Source: Bog-756 sp963738545 (GTDB lineage Bacteria > Actinomycetota > Acidimicrobiia > Acidimicrobiales > RAAP-2). Taken from it: 64,000 nucleotides of DNA. The stretch lies in assembly GCA_963738545.1 (NCBI GenBank), contig CAVTXA010000009.1, forward strand, positions 682,001-746,000, read 5' to 3'. The position numbers were made by a program, and so were the translations under genes. The first letter of the stretch is position 1. The number at the start of each line of letters is the position of its first letter. The notes below the pieces were generated by a model. It made no database searches and had not been told where the DNA came from. It saw only the letters and a list, made by a program, of their open reading frames with translations. Positions 32,907 to 40,239 of the stretch are shown one piece after another.

Positions 32907-33071
32907 ATGGGGAACGAACTGCCTCGACGAATCGAAAAGCCTTGGGGCTACGACGCAGAAACCGAATCCGCTATTGCACGTAGGTTGCACACCGTAGATT
33001 CTCCGCAGTCTCTCCGGGAGCCTGGCTGGACAAATTCCCTCATAGATGATGGTGTCGGAGGGGGGACTTGA
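32907..33071 (+). pseudogene. 54-codon ORF running into the tRNA-Leu gene; possible cupin/phosphomannose-isomerase N-terminal remnant
   Basis: ATG 32907 to TGA 33071, the stop lying antisense within the tRNA. RIEKPWGYDAETE resembles the KPWG opening of mannose-6-phosphate-isomerase-type cupins, but the next expected metal-binding HxH segment is absent. It may be a gene cut off at the tRNA 3' end, or a chance ORF. Its own promoter (TAGCGT) is present. Confidence 0.3.
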
Positions 33072-33136
33072 ACCCCCACGCCCTTGCGGGCACTAGCCCC
33101 TCAAGCTAGCGCGTCTGCCTATTCCGCCACTCCGAC
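33050..33136 (-). tRNA. tRNA-Leu (anticodon GAG)
   Basis: 87 nt including an encoded CCA (33050-33052). Acceptor arm GTCGGAG/CTCCGAC, anticodon arm CTAGC-TTGAGGG-GCTAG with anticodon GAG (33100-33102), a long class II variable arm GCCC-GCAA-GGGC, and T arm GGGGG-TTCAAGT-CCCCC. It reads CUC/CUU. It bounds the accessory stretch on its left. Confidence 0.96.
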
Positions 33137-33185
33137 GAAGTGGCACCGATATCGCTACCGGGGCGACTGGCATGGTAGCGCGGTG

Positions 33186-33226
33186 CCAGCTGGTGTCGAG
33201 AGAACCCCAGCTGGGAGCCCACTCCC
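33186..33226 (-). terminator. probable terminator downstream of the binding-protein gene
   Basis: CCAGCTGG at 33186-33193 and again at 33207-33214 can pair, and GGGAG-CCCA-CTCCC (33213-33226) forms a second hairpin. It lies just after the stop of the 33237-35027 gene on its transcript. Confidence 0.5.
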
Positions 33227-33236
33227 AACCCGCTCG

Positions 33237-35027
33237 CTACGCCTGGTGACCCGTCGGACTCGGCTTCAGCGTGGTCCACAGCGCCACGTTCCAAAGGATT
33301 CCGTCGATGGAGGGGTTGTACTCGACGTTGGCCAGCTGGACCCCGTTGACTTCGAGTCCGGGCTCGGCGAAGAGGGGCAGTCCGACCATCTGGTCCCAGA
33401 GTTGATCATCGATCTGGGCGTACACGGTCCCGCCGGTGACGGGATTGAGGTCCTGTGAGGCCGAGGCGAACAGCTGATCGACCTCAGGGTCGTCAAAGTT
33501 GCTCCAGTCCTCGGTGCCGTCGGACCCCGCGGTGCCCTGGCCGTCGGAGTACCACGCCGCCGTCGTCGTCAGGAAGGGGCTGGTCAGACGGATGACGAGC
33601 GCCATGTCGTAGGAGTTGTTGGCAGCAGCGCTGGCCGCTCCGGACGCGCCGTCGACCGGGAACGTGACCACCGTGATCCCCACCTGACGGAGCTGCGCCA
33701 CGATCTGGTCGGCCACGCCCTCGATCCACGGATCGCCGGTTTCGACGGCCATACGCAGGGTCAGGGGGGCGCCGGAGGCGTCGACGTACTCACCCGTCAG
33801 GTTTGAGTGGTAACCGCTGGACCGGAGGAGTCGGTCCGTAGCGGTGAGATCTCGGACGCTGTACTCACCGGCAGCCGATGAGTCGTTGTAGCTGCTCTGC
33901 GACGCGGTGGCCAGGTGATCCTGGTTGACGACGAGATCGGGCTCGATGGATCCGAAGGTCCGGTTCAACAGGTCGGTGCGGTCGACGGCGTGGGCGATGG
34001 CCTCACGCACCGCGGCCCGCGCCGTCAGCGGCGAGGTCACGTTGAATTCGAGATCCAAGAGGCGGAGGGAGGGCTTCACCGCACTCTGCGTGTTGGGCAG
34101 TGACGAGACGGCGTTCAGTGAGTCCAGGTTGAAGCTCGCTGGCTGGGTGGCTGTTTCGTTGCCCTTGGCCAGCGTGGCAGCCCAGATCGCAGGGAGGGTG
34201 GCCACGTTGACTGTCACCTTGTCCAACACGGCCGGTGTCCCCCACCAGCGGGGGTTGCGCACCAGGACGGCCGTTCCCGCGGGCGAGACGGACTGCACCT
34301 TCATCGGCCCGGCGGACAGGTCGACAGCCGGATTGAAGGTGTCGAACCCGTGGTTCCAACCGACTTCTTTGGCGATGTGGGCCGGAACCATGTGGTCGAA
34401 CATCAGCCGCCAGTCCGTGTAGGGCGTCGAGAACCTCACGGTGACCGTCTTGCCATGATTGCTGGGGGTGACCGACTGCACGTCCCGGTAGCCGAGCGTC
34501 GAGGCCACTTGGTCGGGCCGGCCGTTGACGTCGGTCCCGTCCCCCTTCTGGGACTGCCAGGCGTAGATGAAGTCGTCGGCACTCACGGGGACGCCGTCGG
34601 ACCACACGGCCTTGGGGTTGATCACGTACTGGATGACCAGCGGCGAGGGCGAGATCGCCTCCACGCTGACCAGGAGGTCGGTGTTCACCTGCGGAACCAA
34701 CTTGGGATTGATGACGTAGGCGCTGGGGAGCACCGAAGACAGCAGGGTCGGCGTCGACGAAGCCGCACCCTCGGGGGTGTTGGGGTTGAAGCCGGACCAC
34801 GGACGGTCCAACTCCACCGTGGTGGCGCCTCCGGTGGCCGCCACCATGGGTGCGGTGCTCGGCGCATCGACCTGGCTGATCCGGCTGGAACCCACCCGGT
34901 CGACCACGGCCACCAGCCCGATGATGAAGATGATGACCAAGGGCAGCGTCCACCGGGCGCGGTGCTGACGCCACAGCGACGCGAAGCGGGGACGGCGACC
35001 GGAGTCTCCGGCGCCGGTTCGACTCAC
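33237..35027 (-). CDS. family 5 extracellular solute-binding protein (peptide/oligopeptide type)
   Basis: 596 residues. A basic N-terminus and single hydrophobic segment near 28-46 (WTLPLVIIFIIGLVAVV) suggest a membrane anchor rather than a lipobox. The SBP_bac_5 pattern is visible: SWSGFNPNTPEG opening, VWSDGVPVSADDFIYAWQ, FSTPYTDWRLMFDHMVPAHI, AVREAIAHAVDRTDLLN, and LRMAVETGDPWIEGVADQIVAQL. No ABC permease or ATPase genes are nearby, so it is an orphan. ATG 35027 overlaps the secG stop as ATGA, indicating translation coupled to secG. Confidence 0.88.
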   Translation of the reverse strand: MSRTGAGDSGRRPRFASLWRQHRARWTLPLVIIFIIGLVAVVDRVGSSRISQVDAPSTAPMVAATGGATTVELDRPWSGFNPNTPEGAASSTPTLLSSVLPSAYVINPKLVPQVNTDLLVSVEAISPSPLVIQYVINPKAVWSDGVPVSADDFIYAWQSQKGDGTDVNGRPDQVASTLGYRDVQSVTPSNHGKTVTVRFSTPYTDWRLMFDHMVPAHIAKEVGWNHGFDTFNPAVDLSAGPMKVQSVSPAGTAVLVRNPRWWGTPAVLDKVTVNVATLPAIWAATLAKGNETATQPASFNLDSLNAVSSLPNTQSAVKPSLRLLDLEFNVTSPLTARAAVREAIAHAVDRTDLLNRTFGSIEPDLVVNQDHLATASQSSYNDSSAAGEYSVRDLTATDRLLRSSGYHSNLTGEYVDASGAPLTLRMAVETGDPWIEGVADQIVAQLRQVGITVVTFPVDGASGAASAAANNSYDMALVIRLTSPFLTTTAAWYSDGQGTAGSDGTEDWSNFDDPEVDQLFASASQDLNPVTGGTVYAQIDDQLWDQMVGLPLFAEPGLEVNGVQLANVEYNPSIDGILWNVALWTTLKPSPTGHQA

Positions 35028-35254
35028 TGCAAGCGCAGGATGAGGATCAGGTTCGTGAAGGCGAAGATCACGGCCACGGTGACCGTGATCCGGTCGAGAT
35101 TCTTCTCCACCACCGTCGATCCGGCCGCGGCTGAGCCCACAGAGCCACCGAACATGTCGGACAGCCCGCCACCCTTGCCGCTGTGCATGAGAATGAGAAA
35201 GATGAGCGCGAGGGAGGCCAAGATCTGCAGTACCACGATGATTGCGGTCAACAT
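35024..35254 (-). CDS. secG: SecG, protein translocase subunit
   Basis: 76 residues. Two membrane segments flank the conserved loop: MLTAIIVVLQILASLALIFLIL, then HSGKGGGLSDMFGG (Gly-rich SecG signature), then VAVIFAFTNLILIL. It stabilises the SecYE channel. ATG 35254 has AGGAGG at an 8-nt spacing, so longer in-frame starts are rejected. Downstream of tpiA by 46 bp and coupled to the binding-protein gene. Confidence 0.95.
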   Translation of the reverse strand: MLTAIIVVLQILASLALIFLILMHSGKGGGLSDMFGGSVGSAAAGSTVVEKNLDRITVTVAVIFAFTNLILILRLQ

Positions 35255-35300
35255 GCCATCTTCCTCCTTTGTCTCGTGACCGAGGGAGACGCTACCAAAC

Positions 35301-36098
35301 TCACTCCTGGGAGCGTGACGCGCCCCGGATGATGCCCAGGAACTTCCCCACATCGAGACTGGCCCCGCCCACCAGGGCCCCGTCGATATCGGGCTCCCGG
35401 AGGATCAATTCGGTGTTCTCTTCGTTCACCGAGCCCCCGTACTGGATACGGACCGCCTGGGCGGCGTCGGCATCGGCGCACTGGGCGACCACCTCACGGA
35501 TCCACCGGCACGCCCGTTGGGCATCCTCCGGCGTGGCGGCCACCCCCGAGCCGATGGCCCACAGCGGCTCGTAGGCGATGACCACGCCGGCCACGGCCTC
35601 GGGTGCGATCCCGTCGAGTGCCGCCTTGACCTGTCCGGCCAGGACGTCCTCGGTCACGCCCGCCTCACGCTCGTCGATGGACTCCCCCACGCAGCAGATC
35701 GGGGTCATGGCGTTGCGCATGACCGCCCGCATCTTGGCCCGGACCACCTCGTCGGTCTCGCCGAAGAGGCGCCGGCGCTCCGAGTGGCCCACGATGACGT
35801 AGTCGACGTGCAGCTTGGCCAGCATCAGGGGACTCACCTCGCCGGTGAACGCCCCCGAATCCTCGATGGCGCAGTCCTGGGCCCCGAGGGCCACAGGCAC
35901 GCCGTCGGGCTCGAGGACGGACTGGACGGTGCGCAGGTCGGTGAAGGGCGGGTGGATCGAGACGTCGATATGGGACACGTCGGCCGGCTGGAGGCGGAGG
36001 CCGAGGTCCCGGGCAGCGTGCAGGGCCTCATGGTGGTCGAAGTTCATCTTCCAGTTGCCGCTGATCAGAGGACGGCGGCCGGATCGGGCAGGAGACAC
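35301..36098 (-). CDS. tpiA: triosephosphate isomerase
   Basis: 265 residues from GTG 36098. GNWKMN (substrate Lys), VIVGHSERR (catalytic His), YEPLWAIG (catalytic Glu) and QYGGSVN (phosphate loop) are all present. It interconverts DHAP and glyceraldehyde 3-phosphate. It starts 5 nt after the pgk stop, in a gap-pgk-tpiA-secG unit. The frame is open upstream but overlaps pgk heavily, so GTG 36098 is preferred. Confidence 0.96.
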   Translation of the reverse strand: MSPARSGRRPLISGNWKMNFDHHEALHAARDLGLRLQPADVSHIDVSIHPPFTDLRTVQSVLEPDGVPVALGAQDCAIEDSGAFTGEVSPLMLAKLHVDYVIVGHSERRRLFGETDEVVRAKMRAVMRNAMTPICCVGESIDEREAGVTEDVLAGQVKAALDGIAPEAVAGVVIAYEPLWAIGSGVAATPEDAQRACRWIREVVAQCADADAAQAVRIQYGGSVNEENTELILREPDIDGALVGGASLDVGKFLGIIRGASRSQE

Positions 36099-36103
36099 GG
36101 GAC

Positions 36104-37294
36104 TCAACGGGAGGGGTGGGTGGCGGGCGCATTGGGGGCCCCGCGGAGGGCAGCCAACCCGGGGAGGTCGCCGTACTCGAGGAGCTCGAGCGACGCCCCA
36201 CCGCCGGTGGAGATGAAGTCGATCTGCCCGTCGAGTCCGAGCTCGTCGACGGCGGCGGCGCTGTCCCCACCACCGACCACCGTGAATCCCTCGCACCCGG
36301 CGACGGCACGGGCCACCCCGGCGGTCCCGGCGCAGAACCGACTGTCCTCGAAGACGCCCATCGGGCCGTTCCACAGCACGGTGGCGGCGGTCCCGATGGC
36401 CTCGGCGTAGGACTCGACGGTGGCGGGCCCGATGTCGAGGCCCCGCCATCCGGCCGGCACATCGTCGCCCACCACCCGGACCTCGCCTTCGGAACAGTCG
36501 CAGCCGAAGTCGGCATCAGGCTCGAGGGCCACGATGTCCGTGGGGAGCAGGATCCGCTTGCCCGACGCCAGAAGAGCCGCGCAGTCGTCGATCCTGTCCC
36601 GATCGATCATCGATCCGCCGACATCGTGCCCGGCAGCGGCCAGGAAGGTGAACGCCATGCCTCCTCCCACGACCAGGGCGTCCACCCGATGGAGGAGCGC
36701 CTTCAAGACCCCGAGCTTGTCTGCCACCTTCGCCCCCCCGACCACGGCCACGAACGGTCGTGCCGGCGCACCCAGCAGCCCGCCGAGGGCTTCGATCTCG
36801 AGTTGCAGGAGGAACCCGGCAGCGCTGGGCAGGCGGGTGGGCGGCCCCACCACCGAGGCATGGCTGCGGTGCGACACCCCGAAGGCGTCGTTGACGTAGG
36901 CATCGTGTCCGTTGATCAGCTTGTCCACGAACCCCGGGTCGTTTTGCTCCTCACCGGGATCGAATCGAAGGTTCTCCATGAGCTCCACCTGGGGAGCCAG
37001 GCGGGCCAGCTCCTCGCGCACGGGGCCGAGGTCGTAGCGGGCATCAGGGGCGCCCTGGGGTCGTCCGAGGTGGGTGCAGGCCGTGACCGAGGCCCCCTGG
37101 GCGAGGAGATACTCCAGCGTGGGCAGGGCGGCCCGGATGCGGAAGTCGTCGGTCACCACGGAGGGCTCACCGGCGCACGGTCGCAGGGGCACGTTGAAGT
37201 CGACACGGACCAACACGCTGGCGCCGTCGAGATCGGGCAGATCGCCCAGGAGGGGCAGTCCTTCCAGTAGTGGATTCCCTGACTCGATGCTCAT
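36104..37294 (-). CDS. pgk: phosphoglycerate kinase
   Basis: 396 residues, the usual length. VRVDFNVPL, THLGRPQG, ENLRFDPGEE, VNDAFGVSHRSHAS, VGGAKVADKLGVL and the ATP-binding GGGDSAAAV are present. It transfers phosphate from 1,3-bisphosphoglycerate to ADP. ATG 37294 has a GGGGAGA Shine-Dalgarno; the long upstream open frame overlaps gap and is rejected. Confidence 0.97.
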   Translation of the reverse strand: MSIESGNPLLEGLPLLGDLPDLDGASVLVRVDFNVPLRPCAGEPSVVTDDFRIRAALPTLEYLLAQGASVTACTHLGRPQGAPDARYDLGPVREELARLAPQVELMENLRFDPGEEQNDPGFVDKLINGHDAYVNDAFGVSHRSHASVVGPPTRLPSAAGFLLQLEIEALGGLLGAPARPFVAVVGGAKVADKLGVLKALLHRVDALVVGGGMAFTFLAAAGHDVGGSMIDRDRIDDCAALLASGKRILLPTDIVALEPDADFGCDCSEGEVRVVGDDVPAGWRGLDIGPATVESYAEAIGTAATVLWNGPMGVFEDSRFCAGTAGVARAVAGCEGFTVVGGGDSAAAVDELGLDGQIDFISTGGGASLELLEYGDLPGLAALRGAPNAPATHPSR

Positions 37295-37338
37295 TGCCCC
37301 GTCTCCCCTCGGCCTGTTCACGTTGTCATCCGCTCCCG

Positions 37339-38364
37339 TCAGGAGGCGGAGCCGCCGACCAGGAGTGACAGGTCCACCAATCGGTTGGCGTACCCCCACT
37401 CGTTGTCGTACCAACCCATCACCTTGACCAGGGTGATCCCTGACGCCGACGGCATGACCATGGTCAACAAGGAGTCGAAGGTGCACGAGGCGGAGCTCCC
37501 CACGATGTCGGAGGAGACGATGGGATCCGCGGTGTACACCAGCACCTTGGACAGTGGTCCCGAGGCCGCCGCCGCGGCGAACGCGGCATTCACCTGTTCG
37601 ACATCGACCGATCCCGGGATCACTGCGGTGAAGTCGGTGATCGACCCGTCGGGAACGGGTACCCGGAGACCGGTGCCGTCGAGTCGGCCCTTCATCGACT
37701 GGAGCACCAGGCCGGTGGCCCGCGCCGCGCCCGTCGACGCAGGAACGATGTTGATGGCCGCCGCCCGGGCCCGCCGGAGATCCCGGTGTGGGAGGTCGAG
37801 GAGGTTCTGGTCGTTGGTGAATGCGTGGACCGTGGTCATCATGCCGCTCTCGACGCCGAAGGCGTCGTCGAGGACCTTGACCATGGGCACGAAGCAGTTG
37901 GTCGTGCACGAGGCGTTGGAGACGACGAAGTCCTTGGCCGGGTCGAACTCTCCGTCGTTGACTCCCACCACGAAGGTGGCGTCGACGTTGGTGGCCGGAG
38001 CCGAGACGATGACCCGGGTGGCGCCGGCCTCGAGATGGGCCGATGCGGAGTCCCTGGTGGTGAACAGTCCCGTCGACTCGATGACCACGTCCACACCCAG
38101 CTTGTCCCAGGGCAGGGCCTTGGGATCGCGTTCGGCCAGGACGGCGACGGGGCCGGTGTCGAGGATGATGGAGGACCCGTCCACGGCGACGTCACTTCCG
38201 AACCGGCCGTGGGTAGAGTCGTAGCGAAGCAGATGGGCCAGGGTCTCGGCTGAGGTGAGGTCGTTCACCGCCACGATCTCGACGTCTGCGCCCATGCTGC
38301 GGGCGGCGCGCAGATAGTTCCGGCCGATGCGTCCGAAGCCGTTGATGCCGATCCGTACGGTCAT
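37339..38364 (-). CDS. gap: glyceraldehyde-3-phosphate dehydrogenase
   Basis: 341 residues. INGFGRIGRN is the NAD-binding motif, SNASCTTNC holds the catalytic Cys, TAVIPGSVD and WYDNEWGY complete the type I enzyme. It makes 1,3-bisphosphoglycerate for the adjacent pgk. A minus-strand TAGCGT at 38458-38463 gives it its own promoter with a leader of about 85 nt, and a GAGG lies 10 nt before ATG 38364. The usual whiA neighbour is missing between yvcK and this gene. Confidence 0.98.
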   Translation of the reverse strand: MTVRIGINGFGRIGRNYLRAARSMGADVEIVAVNDLTSAETLAHLLRYDSTHGRFGSDVAVDGSSIILDTGPVAVLAERDPKALPWDKLGVDVVIESTGLFTTRDSASAHLEAGATRVIVSAPATNVDATFVVGVNDGEFDPAKDFVVSNASCTTNCFVPMVKVLDDAFGVESGMMTTVHAFTNDQNLLDLPHRDLRRARAAAINIVPASTGAARATGLVLQSMKGRLDGTGLRVPVPDGSITDFTAVIPGSVDVEQVNAAFAAAAASGPLSKVLVYTADPIVSSDIVGSSASCTFDSLLTMVMPSASGITLVKVMGWYDNEWGYANRLVDLSLLVGGSAS

Positions 38365-38457
38365 TGCCAGTGCGCCTCGCTCTTCACTCTTCTGTGCGTG
38401 TCCACGCCACGCCGAAACCGATGCTGCTGCCCCTCCAACGAACGGAGACCGGCGACA

Positions 38458-38463
38458 ACGCTA
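38458..38463 (-). promoter_or_regulatory. -10 hexamer TAGCGT of the gap-pgk-tpiA-secG unit
   Basis: Located in the 122-bp gap after yvcK. The spacing gives a real 5' leader, unlike the leaderless genes. Confidence 0.45.
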
Positions 38464-38486
38464 GGCGATCTCGGCTGCTCATGGCA

Positions 38487-39377
38487 TCATCCGAGCAGAT
38501 CAGCCAGGGTCGACGCCAGTTTGGAGGGGTCGTGGGCCATCCCGTTGGCCCGGGCCAGGGGCACGTCCACCACGGGAAACCGGGGGTTCCCGTGGGCCAG
38601 CGACGAGGTGTCGCACACGGTCACATCGACGTCCACACCGTGTGCGACCAGCGCTTCGATGTGCATGGCCACGTCGAAGCCCTCGGTTTCGGGGATCTGT
38701 GGACGGAGATTGCAGACGTAGATCTTGGTGGCCGGGGACCGGTTGATCCCCTCCCGCACCTCAGGCACGGCGATGGCGGCCAGCACGCTGGTGAATAGGG
38801 ATCCCGGGCCGAGGACGATCTGATCGGCCTGGGCGAGGGCCTCGATCGCCGGGGCCGGGGCCGGGGGATCGCCGGGCACGAGGGAGACGCGGCGGATGTT
38901 GTCCGTCGCCATGACGGCGACCTGCCCGGCCACGGGGCCGCCGTCGGCATCGGCTTTCAAGATCACCGGGTCGATGGTGGCGGGGAGGATGCGGCCCTGG
39001 ACGCCGAGGAGTCGGCAGGCCTCGTCCAGGGCCGCCACGGGATCGCTGGCCCCGTCGATGAGCCCAGCCAGGATCAGATTGCCGAGGGCGTGCCCGGCCA
39101 GCTCCTCCTCGCTGAACCGGTACTCGAAGGCCGAGGCCAGGAGGGAGCCCGGCTCGGCCATGGCCACCAGGCACTTGCGCAGGTCACCGGGGGGGATGAT
39201 GTGCAAGAGCTCGCGGAGCCGTCCCGACGACCCGCCGTCGTCGGCCACCGAGACGATGGCCGTGATCCGGTCGGTGTAGGTGCGCACGGCCCGCAAGGTG
39301 GCGGCCAGCCCGTGCCCTCCCCCGATGGCCACCACCGCGGGCTGCCCGCTCATCGCTCGGCCCGACTGACCGCTCAT
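38487..39377 (-). CDS. yvcK: YvcK/GlmR-family protein (CofD-like fold)
   Basis: 296 residues. AIGGGHGLAATLRAVR, VADDGGSSGRLRELL, PPGDLRKCLVA, GHALGNLILAGL and LGPGSLFTSVLAAI are the family landmarks. YvcK proteins bind UDP-sugars and influence peptidoglycan precursor flux. ATG 39377 overlaps the rapZ stop as ATGA. In most actinobacteria whiA follows; here it does not. Confidence 0.95.
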   Translation of the reverse strand: MSGQSGRAMSGQPAVVAIGGGHGLAATLRAVRTYTDRITAIVSVADDGGSSGRLRELLHIIPPGDLRKCLVAMAEPGSLLASAFEYRFSEEELAGHALGNLILAGLIDGASDPVAALDEACRLLGVQGRILPATIDPVILKADADGGPVAGQVAVMATDNIRRVSLVPGDPPAPAPAIEALAQADQIVLGPGSLFTSVLAAIAVPEVREGINRSPATKIYVCNLRPQIPETEGFDVAMHIEALVAHGVDVDVTVCDTSSLAHGNPRFPVVDVPLARANGMAHDPSKLASTLADLLG

Positions 39378-40225
39378 CGCTCGACGTCCCGATGGAACAC
39401 GGTGGTGGGCATGCCGTGGTCGTCGAGACGACGGGCCAGCTCCTCGGCCAGGACCACCGAGCGGTGGCGACCACCGGTACAGCCCATGGCCACGGTCAGG
39501 TAGGACTTCCCCTCCCGGATATAGGCCGGGATGAGCATGACCAGGAGATCGTCCAGCTTGGCCAGGAACTCGGTGGTCTCGGGGCGGTCGAGTACGAACT
39601 TGCGCACCTGGGGCTCGAGTCCGCTGTGGCTTCGCAGTGCTTCGTCCCAGTACGGGTTGGGAAGGAAGCGACAGTCGAACATCAGATCCACGTCCCGGGG
39701 AATGCCGTGTTTGAAACCGAACGAGACGATGGAGGTCTGCATGGTGCTGCCCGGCTCATGCTCCCCGAACACCTCCATCAGGCGCGTCCGCAGCTGATTG
39801 GTGTTCAGGTCGCCCGTGTCGATCACCAGGTCGGCCCGGTCGCGCAGGGGGCTGAGCAACAGCCGCTCGTCGGCGATGGAGTCCACCACCCCCCGGGCAG
39901 CCTGGGGATGTCGCCGACGGGTTCCCTCGAACCGCCGGACCAGCACGTCGTCGCCGGCGTCCAAAAAGAGGATGCGCACCCGGTGTCGGGCCGCTTCCAG
40001 CGCATCCACCGCTGGGAGGACCTCGTCGAGGTCTCCCCCACCACGCCCCACGACGAACGCCACCCGTTCCAGCTCCGAGCCCGTGCCGTCCACCAACTCG
40101 GAGACCTTCGAGATCAACGCGGACGGCATGTTGTCGATGACGAACCAACCGAGGTCCTCGAGCGTGGCCCCGGCCGTCGAGCGTCCGGCCCCGGACATGC
40201 CGGTCACCACCAGGTATTCGCTCAT
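39374..40225 (-). CDS. rapZ: RapZ family nucleotide-binding protein
   Basis: 283 residues from ATG 40225. VVTGMSGAGRSTAG is the P-loop with Arg in the Lys position, as in actinobacterial members. FVIDNMP, FLDAGDDVLVRRFEGTRRRHP and the C-terminal VAMGCTGGRHRSVVLAEEL are diagnostic. The family binds nucleotides and in some bacteria controls small RNAs or cell-wall genes. AGAGGTGG provides a Shine-Dalgarno. Co-transcribed with uvrC upstream (14-bp gap) and yvcK downstream. Confidence 0.95.
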   Translation of the reverse strand: MSEYLVVTGMSGAGRSTAGATLEDLGWFVIDNMPSALISKVSELVDGTGSELERVAFVVGRGGGDLDEVLPAVDALEAARHRVRILFLDAGDDVLVRRFEGTRRRHPQAARGVVDSIADERLLLSPLRDRADLVIDTGDLNTNQLRTRLMEVFGEHEPGSTMQTSIVSFGFKHGIPRDVDLMFDCRFLPNPYWDEALRSHSGLEPQVRKFVLDRPETTEFLAKLDDLLVMLIPAYIREGKSYLTVAMGCTGGRHRSVVLAEELARRLDDHGMPTTVFHRDVER

Positions 40226-40239
40226 CGATCCACCTCTGC

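Noticed and set aside
25850..33050. mobile element with attachment sites
   Set aside because: No integrase, transposase or second copy of the tRNA-Leu 3' end was found, so only a tentative accessory stretch is proposed.
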